Of a DNA stretch of 64,000 bases, positions 19,758 through 28,720 are shown piece after piece (position 1 is the stretch's first letter; every line of letters begins with the position of its first letter). Made by a program: the position numbers and the translations under genes. The stretch lies in the NCBI RefSeq assembly GCF_006402735.1, contig NZ_CP017174.1, positions 4,653,001-4,717,000 of the forward strand, written 5' to 3'. Under the pieces are notes generated by a model. It was not told where the DNA came from. It saw only the letters and a list, made by a program, of their open reading frames with translations, and ran no database searches. The stretch is from Myxococcus xanthus. Lineage in GTDB: Bacteria > Myxococcota > Myxococcia > Myxococcales > Myxococcaceae.

Positions 19758-21877
19758 CAGCGAGCGCCCTCCGACGCGGTGCTCTCGGACGCCGGTGCGG
19801 CGCCCGCGGCCTCACGCACCGTCCGGAAGTAGTCCGCCTTGAGGGCATTCAACTGGTCCGCATGCGCGGCGCCGCCCAGCTTCCGGAGCGACGAAGCCGC
19901 CGCGGCGCGAATCTCGGGCAGGTCGTGGAACAGGTCCTTGGCCACCGCGTCCGCCGCCTGCGCGTCGCCAATGATCCCCAGCGCCAGCAGCACGTCGCGG
20001 CGGGCCACGCTGTTGGGCTCGTCCAGCGCCTTCACCAGCGTGGGCACGGCGTCCTTCGCCTGAATCCGTCCCAGCAGGGCCGCCGCGAGCGCCGCTTCCG
20101 GTCCACCTTCTCGCACCACGGCCTGGAACTGCGCGGAAGCGAAGCCCGGCACACCGCCGGCACGCGTGAGCGCATCCAACACCAGCAGCTTCTCGCTCCC
20201 CATCTTCGGCAGCATCTCGATGAGCGCGGCCTGCCCCGCCTCGCCGGCCTCCGCCAGCGCCTGGGCCAGGGCCTTCTGCAGGTCGCGGTCCGGCTCGACG
20301 AGCCCGGCCTTGGCCACGTTGACGCCCTCGGGGCCCAGCCGCGCCAGTCCCATCAGGGCCGCCACGCGCAGCGCGGCGCTGGAATCCTGGGTGTAGCCGG
20401 TGAGCAGCTCCAGGGCTCCGGGTGCCTTCAGCGTCCCCAACGCTCGCAGCAGCGTTGCCAGCGGCACCAGCCGCTCCGGCGCCACGTCGTCATACAGCTC
20501 GGTGGGCACGCGATGCCGCACCACGTCCCGTCCGGACTCACGCACCCGGGCGGCATTGAGCTCCTTCACGCGCCCCAGCAGGTCCGCGTGCCGCGACGGC
20601 CGGTCATCCTTCATGCCAGGCGTCGACGGGGTGGGCGGCATGGTCGAAGGGTCGAACCCCACGCCGAACTTCTCCGGGAGCGCTTGGGTCACCCAGTCGG
20701 CGCGCAGCGCTTCCAGTCCCTTGACCTCCTGTTCGTAGAGCTTCTGCAACGCGGGCACCACGGAGGCATCCCCCACCTCCGCCACGGCCTCCACCGCGAG
20801 CAGGCGCAGCGTGGCGTCCGGATGGCTCAGCCACGGCACCACCTTGCCGAGCAGCGGCAGCGCAGCGGGTCCCAGCCCCTCGACGGCCTGGAGGCCACTG
20901 GCGGCCGTGGCCGGACGTGCCAGCCGCTCGCCAATGGGGTCCACCGGACAACCGCCGCGCGCGCGCATGCTCCGGCCCGCGACGAGCGCCTCCGCCGGTG
21001 CTCCCTCCATGACGATGGCGCACAGTGAAGCATCCGTCTGCGGCGTCCGGGGGAAGGACACGATGGCGTCGATGGCCAGCGGGCTGACGGCGCTCTTCTC
21101 CACCGCCACCATCTGGAGGCGCTGCGTGGCCACCGGATCCTGAAGCTTCATCAGCGCGTGGATGGCGGACTCGCGCAACTCGGGGAAGTTCTCCTCCAGC
21201 AGCAGCGCGATGGGACCCACCGCGCGCTTGTCGCCGGCGTCACCCAGCCCGCGCACGGCGGCGGCGGCGAGGATGACCTGGCTGTCGCGAACCAAGGGCA
21301 GCAGCCGGTTGACGGCGTCGGGTCGGCCGCTCTTGCCCAGCTCCTCGGCGGCGCCCACGCGCTCGGGCAGCGCGCCTTCGGTCAACGCGAGCTGGTTGCG
21401 GTCCCACTGCGAGCGGGCCTCGGCGGCGACCACCTCCGCCATGGCACCTGGAACGTTGGCGTTCTTCAGGGCCTGGACGATGACCTGACGCGTGGCCCGG
21501 CCCCGCCGTCCGTACTGGAGCGTGAGGTACGCCTTGGCCTTTTCGTTGTTCACCTTGGACAGCGCCATGGCGGCGCGGCCCTGGACCTCTTCGTCCTGGT
21601 CCTCGAGCAATTCGCCGAGGAGGTCCACGACGCGGGCGTCCTGGCTCTCTCCCAACGCCACGGTGGCCTCGGCCCGGACGATGGCGGCGAAGTCCTTCGC
21701 CGCTCGAGTGAAGAGGACCAGGTCATCCGGGTTGCCCTGCCCGGCCAGCTTCTTCACCGCGAGAGCGCGGACCTCCGGACGAGGACTCTGGAGGTCCGCA
21801 AGAAGCTGGTCCCTGCTGCCGTTGCAGCCGAGGAGCAGGGCAAGTGCGAGAATGAGGGGGCGTGCGCCGGTTCGCAT
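19757..21877 (-). CDS. HEAT-repeat lipoprotein
   Basis: A protein of 706 residues with a lipoprotein signal (ALALLLGC, Cys18) and then about fifteen HEAT/Armadillo-type helical pairs (for example SPRPEVRALAVKKLAGQGNP, LFHDLPEIRAAAASSLRKLG). HEAT solenoids are protein-interaction scaffolds; this one should sit in the periplasm on a membrane. It overlaps by one base the start of the CNB/TPR gene, so the two products are made together although one is predicted outside and the other inside the cytoplasm. No catalytic motif is seen. Confidence 0.85.
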   Translation of the reverse strand: MRTGARPLILALALLLGCNGSRDQLLADLQSPRPEVRALAVKKLAGQGNPDDLVLFTRAAKDFAAIVRAEATVALGESQDARVVDLLGELLEDQDEEVQGRAAMALSKVNNEKAKAYLTLQYGRRGRATRQVIVQALKNANVPGAMAEVVAAEARSQWDRNQLALTEGALPERVGAAEELGKSGRPDAVNRLLPLVRDSQVILAAAAVRGLGDAGDKRAVGPIALLLEENFPELRESAIHALMKLQDPVATQRLQMVAVEKSAVSPLAIDAIVSFPRTPQTDASLCAIVMEGAPAEALVAGRSMRARGGCPVDPIGERLARPATAASGLQAVEGLGPAALPLLGKVVPWLSHPDATLRLLAVEAVAEVGDASVVPALQKLYEQEVKGLEALRADWVTQALPEKFGVGFDPSTMPPTPSTPGMKDDRPSRHADLLGRVKELNAARVRESGRDVVRHRVPTELYDDVAPERLVPLATLLRALGTLKAPGALELLTGYTQDSSAALRVAALMGLARLGPEGVNVAKAGLVEPDRDLQKALAQALAEAGEAGQAALIEMLPKMGSEKLLVLDALTRAGGVPGFASAQFQAVVREGGPEAALAAALLGRIQAKDAVPTLVKALDEPNSVARRDVLLALGIIGDAQAADAVAKDLFHDLPEIRAAAASSLRKLGGAAHADQLNALKADYFRTVREAAGAAPASESTASEGAR

Positions 21878-21916
21878 CGGTCTCCGGTGAGGGAAACGGT
21901 GTAGGAGTCGGCGCCG

Positions 21917-21947
21917 GTTATATCAATCCCCCTCGATTCCCGCCCAA
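21917..21947 (-). promoter_or_regulatory. Possible sigma70-type promoter for the HEAT-repeat gene
   Basis: On the reverse strand a TTGGGC (21947-21942) and a TATAAC (21922-21917) lie 19 bases apart and about 40 bases before ATG 21877. The -10 box is an unusual AT-rich spot here; the spacing is slightly long. Confidence 0.28.
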
Positions 21948-21963
21948 TCCACCGCGTCATGTA

Positions 21964-24159
21964 TCAACGCGGACGGCGAGGCCCCCGGGGAGGAGGCCGG
22001 CCCGCGCCGCCTCGGGGACGCTCATTGCTCCAGCTCGGGGCGCTTGCCCGCTCCTTCTTCTTGCCCCAGTCCTGGAATCCGCCGGACTTCTCGGCGGGAG
22101 CCCCCTTGCGAGCCCCGGCCCGGACGACGCGTTCACGGGGATTCCCGCTTTCGTCGGTGGGCGTCCAGGTGCTGCGTGCGGGGCGTCCGCCCTCGGAGCC
22201 CTCACGGCGAGGACCACCCCGGCCACGCGGAGCGTCTGCCCCTTCGGCGCGAGGCTTCCATTCACGGCGCTCCGGGCGGCCAGCACCCGCGCCTCCGGAA
22301 CGGGGCGAGTACGGACGGCCTTCACCCCGCGGGGCACGGCCGGCGCCGCCGCCAGCACCCCACGACTTGCGCTCCGGACGGCCTTCGCCACCCGCGCGCG
22401 GTGCGCGAGTCCGCGGTGCGGCGTCTCCGCCAGCACTCCACTCACGGCGCTCCGGACGACCCGCGCCACGGCTCTTGGGGGCTCCGCCCTCGTCACCGCC
22501 AAACGAGCGACGGGCGCCGCCAGCACCACCGAATGCGCGGCCCGCACCGCGAGCGCCCGTGTCACTGCCGAAGGACCGACCCGGACCACGGCTCCGAGGA
22601 GCGCCCGATTCATCACCACCGAAGGAGCGGCCCGCACCACGGCCACGCGGCGCGCCTGCCCTGTCACCGCCGAAGGAACGGCCGCGCGGTGCGCCCTCAT
22701 CGCCACCAAACGAACGGCGCGCGGGCCTGCCCTCGTCACCACCGAAGGAGCGGCGCGCGGGCTTGCCCTCGTCACCACCGAAGGAGCGGCGCGCGGGCTT
22801 GCCCTCGTCACCACCGAAGGAGCGGCGCGCGGGCCTGCCCTCGTCACCACCGAAGGAACGACGCGCGGGCCTACCCTCGTCACTGCCGAAGGAACGGCGT
22901 GCGGGCTTGCCCTCGTCACCACCGAAGGAACGGCGCGCGGGCCTACCCTCGTCACTACCGAAGGAACGGCGCGCGGGCTTGCCCTCGTCACTACCGAAGG
23001 AGCGACGCGCGGGCCTGCCCTCGTCACCACCGAAGGAGCGGCGCGCGGGCTTGCCCTCGTCACCACCGAAGGAGCGACGCGCGGGCTTGCCCTCGTCACT
23101 ACCGAAGGAACGGCCCACGCCACGGCCACGCGGCGCACCTGCCTTGTCACCGCCGAAGGAGCGGCCACGCGGCGCGCCCTCATCACCACCGAACGAACGG
23201 CGCGCGGGCTTGCCCTCGGCCGAAGCCCCCTTGGGCCGACCGAAACGCGCCAGGCTCGAACCACCCGCGGACGCCGCCTTGGCCGCACGGGCCGGCGCCT
23301 TGCGCGCGGGCTTGGCGGCCACGGGCGCATCATCATCCATGGACAGCTCCGCCTCGTCGTCCGAGTCGAAGCCCGGAGCCGCGCGGCCATGCCGGCGCGG
23401 AGGCAGCTTCAGCTCACCCGTCGGCGGCGCGGTCTTGCCATCCGACACCTCGTGCAGCAGCTCCACCTCGCTCGTCTTGAGCGGGCGCAGCTCGCCAGGG
23501 CGCAGCCCTTCCACGCCCACGCCGGCGTAGGACGGACGGAACAGACGCACCACCGGGTGCCCCACCGCGGCGCACAGCCGCTTGATGAGGTGCGGGCGCC
23601 CTTCCGCCACGACAATCTTCAGCCAGGTGTTCCGCTCCGCGGCCTCGAACACGCCCACCGACACCGGCGTGGCCATGCCATCCTCGAGCCGCACGCCGCC
23701 GCGCAGCTTGTCCAGCGTGGCCACGTCCGGGGCGCCCTTCACCTTCGCCAGGTAGGTGCGCGGCACCTGGAAGCTGGGGTGCGTCAGCTTGTGCGCCAGC
23801 GCCCCATCATCCGTGAACAGCAGCGCGCCCTCGGCGTCGTAATCCAGACGGCCCACCGGGAACAGGCGCTTGCCCGTCTCTTCCACGTAGTTGGCCACCG
23901 TGGGCCGGCCCTGCGGATCCGACAGCGTCGTCACGACGCCAACGGGCTTGTAGAGCAGGAAGTAGGAGGATTCATCCGGAGGCGTGACGAGCGTCCCGTC
24001 CACCGTCACCAGGTCCGTGCCGGGCTCCACCCGGCTGCCCAGCTCCGTCACCGTCTTGTTGTTCACCGCGACGCGGCCCGCGGTAATCAGCTCTTCTGCA
24101 TGCCGGCGCGAAGCAACTCCCGCGCGGGCCAGGTACTTCTGTAGTCGTTCGGCCGCCAT
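21964..24159 (-). CDS. rluB: RluB-type 23S rRNA pseudouridine synthase with a giant repeat-rich tail
   Basis: The first 245 residues are a normal RluB/RsuA-type pseudouridine synthase: an S4 RNA-binding domain (MAAERLQKYLARAGVASRRH) and a catalytic core with PVGRLDYDAEGALLF (catalytic Asp106). RluB modifies 23S rRNA near the peptidyl-transferase centre. The remaining 480 or so residues are a basic, disordered Arg/Gly/Pro/Ser tail. Its centre is eleven tandem 12-residue units (G[K/R]PARRSFG[G/S]DE), flanked by related APRGRSFGGD and RPERREW repeats, like an RGG-box tail. Usual RluB length is 240-300 residues. The gene follows scpB by 24 bp in the conserved trpS-scpA-scpB-rluB order. Confidence 0.93.
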   Translation of the reverse strand: MAAERLQKYLARAGVASRRHAEELITAGRVAVNNKTVTELGSRVEPGTDLVTVDGTLVTPPDESSYFLLYKPVGVVTTLSDPQGRPTVANYVEETGKRLFPVGRLDYDAEGALLFTDDGALAHKLTHPSFQVPRTYLAKVKGAPDVATLDKLRGGVRLEDGMATPVSVGVFEAAERNTWLKIVVAEGRPHLIKRLCAAVGHPVVRLFRPSYAGVGVEGLRPGELRPLKTSEVELLHEVSDGKTAPPTGELKLPPRRHGRAAPGFDSDDEAELSMDDDAPVAAKPARKAPARAAKAASAGGSSLARFGRPKGASAEGKPARRSFGGDEGAPRGRSFGGDKAGAPRGRGVGRSFGSDEGKPARRSFGGDEGKPARRSFGGDEGRPARRSFGSDEGKPARRSFGSDEGRPARRSFGGDEGKPARRSFGSDEGRPARRSFGGDEGRPARRSFGGDEGKPARRSFGGDEGKPARRSFGGDEGRPARRSFGGDEGAPRGRSFGGDRAGAPRGRGAGRSFGGDESGAPRSRGPGRSFGSDTGARGAGRAFGGAGGARRSFGGDEGGAPKSRGAGRPERREWSAGGDAAPRTRAPRAGGEGRPERKSWGAGGGAGRAPRGEGRPYSPRSGGAGAGRPERREWKPRAEGADAPRGRGGPRREGSEGGRPARSTWTPTDESGNPRERVVRAGARKGAPAEKSGGFQDWGKKKERASAPSWSNERPRGGAGRPPPRGPRRPR
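22705..23100 (-). repeat. 36-bp coding minisatellite in rluB, 11 tandem copies
   Basis: Eleven head-to-tail copies of a 36-bp unit, in frame, each coding the 12 residues G[K/R]PARRSFG[G/S]DE. Copies differ by a few bases, mostly Lys/Arg and Gly/Ser changes and silent third positions. There are no spacers, so it is not a CRISPR array. Copy number may vary between strains. Confidence 0.9.
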
Positions 24160-24183
24160 ACCATCCTTCTTCCATGCTGCCCG

Positions 24184-25173
24184 TCACTCGGGCTTGGGCC
24201 CCGTCGTATCACCCGTCTCGGGTTTCGGGGGCGTCGTGTCCAGGACGCTGGAGCTGACCTTTTGTGTCCGGTCTGCGGCCGCCATGGCCTCTTCCAGGTC
24301 CTCCAGCGCGGCTTCACTGGCCGCCGCGCTCTTCTCCATCCGCTTCGTGAATGCCGGGTCCGACAGCGCTTCCACCGTCCCCGCAGCCGGGGGCGCCGGC
24401 TTGTCTTCCTTCTCGACGATCTCCCGGTGCTCCTGCGTCAGCTCGTGGAACTCACGCAGCGTGGGCAGGGCAGACAGGTCCTTCAGTGCGAAGAACTCCA
24501 GGAACTCACGCGACGTTCCGTAAAGGATGGGCCGCCCTACTTCTTCGCGCTTGCCCAGGATCTTCACCAGCTTGCGGTCCATCAACGCCTTGATGACCGC
24601 GCCGCAGTCCACGCCGCGGATGTCCTCGATTTCCGGCCGCGTCACCGGCTGCCGGTACGCGATGATGGCCAGCGTCTCCACCGCCGCCCGGGTCAGCCGC
24701 TGTGGCTTCACCCGCAGGTAACGCCGGACATATTCACCCGAATGCGGGTCCGTCCGGAACTGCCAACCGCCCGCCACCTCGTACAGCACGATGCCGCTGA
24801 TGCCGTCGCGGTGGATGCCGGAGAGCTGGTTGAGGGCCTCGGCGATGAGCTCCCGCTCGATGCCGGTGGCCATGTACAGCTCGTCCACCGACAACGGCCG
24901 CTCCGCCACGAAGAGCACGCTCTCGATGACGGTGCGGATGCGGTCCGTGGACAGCTTGCGGCTCTTGGAGAGGAGCTTCTCGAACGACGTCTCCAGGTCC
25001 GGAGGCGCCTCGTCCGAGTCCTCCTCGATGGAGGCTGCTTCCAGCTCATCCAGTTCGTCTGCCGGGCCGGGGCCCGTGACAGCAGCGATTTCCTCTTCGG
25101 AGAACGGGCCGGGGCCGCCGGGCGTGCCCGGTTCTGGAGTCTCGTCCTGCGGTCCGTTGCTACCGGTAGTCAC
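24184..25173 (-). CDS. scpB: Segregation and condensation protein B
   Basis: ScpB, the winged-helix subunit of the SMC-ScpA-ScpB condensin that compacts and segregates the chromosome. The core at about 75-245 has the family pattern VIESVLFVAERPLSVDELYM, YLRVKPQRLTRAAVETLAII and AYRQPVTRPEIEDIRGVDCG. The protein is 329 residues, longer than usual (about 180-200), with an acidic N-terminal extension (about 1-70) and a charged tail of 80 residues. It overlaps the end of scpA by 14 bases. Confidence 0.93.
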   Translation of the reverse strand: MTTGSNGPQDETPEPGTPGGPGPFSEEEIAAVTGPGPADELDELEAASIEEDSDEAPPDLETSFEKLLSKSRKLSTDRIRTVIESVLFVAERPLSVDELYMATGIERELIAEALNQLSGIHRDGISGIVLYEVAGGWQFRTDPHSGEYVRRYLRVKPQRLTRAAVETLAIIAYRQPVTRPEIEDIRGVDCGAVIKALMDRKLVKILGKREEVGRPILYGTSREFLEFFALKDLSALPTLREFHELTQEHREIVEKEDKPAPPAAGTVEALSDPAFTKRMEKSAAASEAALEDLEEAMAAADRTQKVSSSVLDTTPPKPETGDTTGPKPE

Positions 25174-26029
25174 TGTCGTCGACCTCCGTGGGAGCCAGCT
25201 TCTCCAGCGCGTCCCCGTTGGGCAGCAGCAGGATGGGCCCCATCGGCTCGTCCTGCACCACCCGGATGAGCCGCCGCTTCACCATCTCCAGGATGGCCAG
25301 GAAGGTGATGACCACCTCCTGTCGCGACGGGGTTTCCTCTTCCGTGAACAAGCTCTCGAAGAGAACCTGTCCATGGGGGCGCAGGCGCTCTACTACGCGG
25401 AGGATGGCCTCGGACAGCGTCACGCGCTCCCGGACCACCTCGTGCTGCAGTTTGGGCTGCAACCGCTCCAGCACCCGGTCGAGTGCCTCCACCAGCTTGA
25501 GGACGCTGAACTCCTGGAGACCCACCTCCTCTTCGGGGATGGGCACCGCCTCCACCGGGACGTTGCGCGCGAAGACGTCGCGGCCGAGCAGGTCCTGCGT
25601 GGCGAGCTGTTCAGCGGCATCCTTGTACTTCTGGTACTCCAGCAGGCGCCGCACCAATTCCGCGCGCGGGTCCTCGGTCTCCTCGGCGACCGCGAGCACC
25701 TCCGCCCCCTCCTGCACCGCGACGGCGTCCTGCCGGGGCAGCAGCATGCGGCTCTTGAGGTGCGCCAGCGTGGAGGCCATCACCAGGAACTCCCCGGCGA
25801 TGTCGAGGTTGATCTCCCGCATCCGCTCCAGGTGCTCGAGGTACTTCTCCGTGATCAGCGCCAGCGGGATGTCGAAGATGTCGACCCGATGCTCCTTGAT
25901 GAGATGGAGCAGCAGGTCCAGCGGACCTTCGAAATTGGGCAGCGCGATGCGGAAGTTGTCGCCAGGACTCCGCGGCAACTCCCCTTCACGAAGGGCCTCA
26001 TCGGCCGGCGAGCGACGTTCCTCACTCAC
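25160..26029 (-). CDS. scpA: Segregation and condensation protein A
   Basis: ScpA, the kleisin that bridges the SMC heads. It is 289 residues; the N-terminal domain carries the signature FRIALPNFEGPLDLLLHLIK followed by EHRVDIFDIPLALITEKYL, and the C-terminal winged helix lies at about 195-270. This is close to the normal length. The 14-base overlap with scpB makes co-translation likely. It is downstream of trpS and upstream of scpB and rluB on the same strand, a common order in deltaproteobacteria-type genomes. Confidence 0.94.
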   Translation of the reverse strand: MSEERRSPADEALREGELPRSPGDNFRIALPNFEGPLDLLLHLIKEHRVDIFDIPLALITEKYLEHLERMREINLDIAGEFLVMASTLAHLKSRMLLPRQDAVAVQEGAEVLAVAEETEDPRAELVRRLLEYQKYKDAAEQLATQDLLGRDVFARNVPVEAVPIPEEEVGLQEFSVLKLVEALDRVLERLQPKLQHEVVRERVTLSEAILRVVERLRPHGQVLFESLFTEEETPSRQEVVITFLAILEMVKRRLIRVVQDEPMGPILLLPNGDALEKLAPTEVDDSDYR

Positions 26030-26192
26030 CGGATGTCCTGGATGGCGTCAACGGTATGGGTGGGGGCGCGTCATCGCGTAAGGGCCCGACTTTCTTAGGC
26101 AGCGGGCACGAGCCTGGAGGACACACACCCATACCAGTGGCCCCCAGGTGGGTCAAACAATCGGCAGTGAAAGCCCGTTCAGGCACACGGAC

Positions 26193-27236
26193 TCATGGGA
26201 CTCCCACGGCCTTGCGGACCTGGTCCATGAGGCGGGTCGCCTCGGCCCGGGCCCGGTTGGCGCCGTCCTGGAGGATGCGCTCCACCTCACCCGGGTCGGC
26301 CGCCAGCTCGGCATACCGCTGACGGGCCGGGCCAAAGGCCGCATGGTAGGCCTCCAGGAGCTTCTTCTTGTAGTCGCCGTAGCCCTTCCCGCCTGCCTTC
26401 CAGGTGGCGTCCACCTCGGCGAACTCGGACTCGGGGAGCATCAGCTTCAGCAAGTCGTAGAGCGGCGCATCGCTGACGAGCCCGGACGGCGGCGGCTGCG
26501 TGGGCACCGGCTTGGGCGCGTCCACCGGCGTCGAGTCCGTCTTGATGGACATGATGCGCTTCTTGATTTCCTTCTCGTCCCCGAACAGCTCGATGGTGTT
26601 CCCGTAGGACTTGGACATCTTCTGTCCGTCGACGCCGGGAACTGTCTGGGTGGCCTCCTGGATGCGCGCCGCGGGCAGCTTGAGGATGCCGGGCGCATGG
26701 CCCCGCTCCTTGCCTTCCGGGTCGGCAGGGTCGTAGCCGGGCACGTACTGGGTGTTGAACTTCACCGCCCAGTCGCGCGCGAACTCGATGTGCTGAATCT
26801 GGTCCTTGCCCACCGGGACGAAGTCCGCGCTGTAGAGCAGGATGTCGGCGGCCATCAGCACCGGGTAGGCGAAGAGGCCGAAGTCAGGACTGATGCCCTT
26901 GGCCACCTTGTCCTTGTAGCTGTGGGCCCGCTCCAGGTGCGCGTGCGGCGTCACGGTGCCCAGAATCCAGTACAGCTCCAGCACCTCGCGCACGTCGCTC
27001 TGCCGGAAGAGCACGGCCTTCTTCGGATCCAACCCCAGCGACAGGTAGGCCATCGCGGCCTCGCGCGTCAGCGCCAGCGCGGCCTTGGGATCCCTCACGG
27101 TGGTGAGCGCGTGCAGGTTGGCGATGAAGTAGTACCCCTCGCCTTCATCCTGGAGCTGCACGAACTGGCGGAGCGCGCCGTAGTAGTTGCCGATGTGCAG
27201 CCTGCCGGACGACTGCACTCCTGAAAGAATTCGCAT
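26193..27236 (-). CDS. trpS: Tryptophanyl-tRNA synthetase
   Basis: Class I aminoacyl-tRNA synthetase that charges tRNA-Trp. It is 347 residues, as expected. The first class I signature is HIGN in SSGRLHIGNYYGALRQ; the second is KMSKS in VDGQKMSKSYGNTIELF. The tryptophan pocket segment VLMAADILLYSADFVPVGKD is intact. I looked for a T-box or attenuator in the 258 bases upstream and saw none. The 163-base gap before scpA could hold a separate promoter for the scp genes. Confidence 0.96.
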   Translation of the reverse strand: MRILSGVQSSGRLHIGNYYGALRQFVQLQDEGEGYYFIANLHALTTVRDPKAALALTREAAMAYLSLGLDPKKAVLFRQSDVREVLELYWILGTVTPHAHLERAHSYKDKVAKGISPDFGLFAYPVLMAADILLYSADFVPVGKDQIQHIEFARDWAVKFNTQYVPGYDPADPEGKERGHAPGILKLPAARIQEATQTVPGVDGQKMSKSYGNTIELFGDEKEIKKRIMSIKTDSTPVDAPKPVPTQPPPSGLVSDAPLYDLLKLMLPESEFAEVDATWKAGGKGYGDYKKKLLEAYHAAFGPARQRYAELAADPGEVERILQDGANRARAEATRLMDQVRKAVGVP

Positions 27237-27494
27237 GGACTCGCTCTGATTCGGTTAGGCGGAATCGGGAATCGGACGGGGCTGGTTCGCATACCCGACG
27301 CTGCGCTGCAACCTTCCGTTCGTCCTGCTCCGACTCCGTCCAGGACTGGAAGTCAAGACGGACTCTCCCTGGAACTTTGCGCCCCGTCAGGAAATCCTGA
27401 GCAAATCCAGGTACTTGCAATTGAATCACGGTGGGTGCGCCGGTACCCTGGGGGTTCCTCACGCGGGCCAACCCACCTTGGAGGAAGCACCTGC

Positions 27495-28667
27495 ATGGAG
27501 CCATTCAACGGAAGTCTCGCCAGCTATCGCTTGCAGTTGGTGATGCCGCCGCTGTTCAGCGCGCCCGGGGTTGAAGGGGTGCTGAGGGTGGAACGCGGCG
27601 CGGTGCGGCGCTGCTTCCACGTCAAGGACGGCTACCTGGTGGGCGAGAGCTCCAACGACCCGCGCGAGCACCTGGCCCAGGTCCTGGTGAACCTCCGCAT
27701 CCTGGACGCGCCCCGCGCCGCGGCGGCCTTCGAAGCGGCCGAGGGAGCGGGCATGCCCTACGGCACCTTCCTGGTCCAGCGCTGCTTCGTGGAGCTGCCC
27801 CGCCTCATCGAGGCCCTGGAGCACAAGGCGCGTGAGTCCCTCTTCGACTGCTACGCCTGGGAGTCCGGCGAGGTGGAGTTCACCCCCGGCCTGCCGCCCG
27901 CGTCCCGGGCGATTGGGCTCAAGCTGTCGCTGTCCACGCTGCACCGCGACGCGGTGACGCGGCAGCGCGAGTGGAGCATGTTCCGCGACATCTTCCCGCG
28001 CATGGACACGACGTTCCGCGTCTTCCGAGAGTTCGCCGTGGAGACGTACTCGGAGGAGGAGGACGTCCTGCTGGACCTGGCGGCGAGCGGCGCCACGCTG
28101 GGAGAGATGCTGGCGAGCGCCCGGGAGGCCCCGCTCTTCGCCGCGCGCTGGGTGCTGCACCTGTACCGGCGGGGTGCCCTGGCCCCGCGCAAGGCCCGCG
28201 GCCCCCGATTGGGTGAAGCCGCCGAGTTGGAGGAGCTGCTCACCCTGGTGAAGCGCTTCCTGGAAGCCGGCCAGTATGACCATGCCGTCGCCCTGGCGGC
28301 GCAAATCCTGGAGCAGGGCCCCGTCCCCGAAGCCCATGCCCTGTACCGCGAGGCGGAGATTCGCCTGACGCTGGCCCTTAGCGACGAGCTCTTCGCGCTG
28401 GACGGGCGCCTGGTGTTCGAGCCGATTCCGCGCCCCACCCCGCCCGACCTGACGGCGGATGACCTGTACCTGTACTCGAAGCTGCGCGGCAGCCGGAGCA
28501 TCCGGCAGGCCCTGCGCACGGCGGCCATGGGCGAGCTCGCCGCGTCCCGCTCCGTCCACCGGCTGATGGCGTCCGGGCTGATTCGCGTGGCCCCGCTGCC
28601 AGGGAGCGGGCCCCGGCGGGCCCACACGGACCCGTTCGGCCTCCCCATCCACAGCGTGGGGAGCTGA
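27495..28667 (+). CDS. DUF4388 (PATAN-type) domain protein
   Basis: A cytoplasmic protein of 390 residues. The N-terminal 130 residues look like DUF4388: MEPFNGSLASYRLQLVMPPL, then VLRVERGAVRRCFHVKDGYLVGESSNDP and FDCYAWESGEVEFTPG. These domains are common in myxobacteria, often in signalling proteins such as response-regulator fusions. The remainder is helical, with winged-helix-like segments (for example EEDVLLDLAASGATLGEML and SKLRGSRSIRQALRTAAMGE) around a TPR-like stretch (KRFLEAGQYDHAVALAAQIL). The exact role is unknown. GGAGG precedes ATG 27495. It is divergent from trpS and convergent with xerD. Confidence 0.8.
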   Translation: MEPFNGSLASYRLQLVMPPLFSAPGVEGVLRVERGAVRRCFHVKDGYLVGESSNDPREHLAQVLVNLRILDAPRAAAAFEAAEGAGMPYGTFLVQRCFVELPRLIEALEHKARESLFDCYAWESGEVEFTPGLPPASRAIGLKLSLSTLHRDAVTRQREWSMFRDIFPRMDTTFRVFREFAVETYSEEEDVLLDLAASGATLGEMLASAREAPLFAARWVLHLYRRGALAPRKARGPRLGEAAELEELLTLVKRFLEAGQYDHAVALAAQILEQGPVPEAHALYREAEIRLTLALSDELFALDGRLVFEPIPRPTPPDLTADDLYLYSKLRGSRSIRQALRTAAMGELAASRSVHRLMASGLIRVAPLPGSGPRRAHTDPFGLPIHSVGS

Positions 28668-28700
28668 GCGCCAGCGGACGGAACGTTCCTTCCGCAGCGC
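28668..28700. terminator. Palindrome between convergent genes, likely bidirectional terminator
   Basis: A near-perfect 22-bp palindrome at 28674-28695 (GCGGA, GGAA, central ACGT, TTCC, TCCGC, one mismatched pair), flanked by GCGC on both sides. It starts right after the DUF4388 stop and lies 21-53 bases past the xerD stop. A second GC palindrome (CCCGGGGCCCCGGG) follows near 28700-28713. Confidence 0.6.
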
Positions 28701-28720
28701 CCGGGGCCCCGGGCCGCCCC

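Noticed and set aside
22705..23100. CRISPR-like array of 36-bp repeats
   Set aside because: The repeats are directly adjacent with no spacers and lie in frame inside rluB.
21862..24144. 760-residue open frame on the plus strand, Arg/Thr-rich and repetitive
   Set aside because: It is the antisense shadow of rluB; the repetitive composition comes from the coding minisatellite on the other strand.
27237..27494. T-box or tryptophan attenuator upstream of trpS
   Set aside because: No T-box core sequence, Trp-rich leader peptide or convincing antiterminator stem was found.
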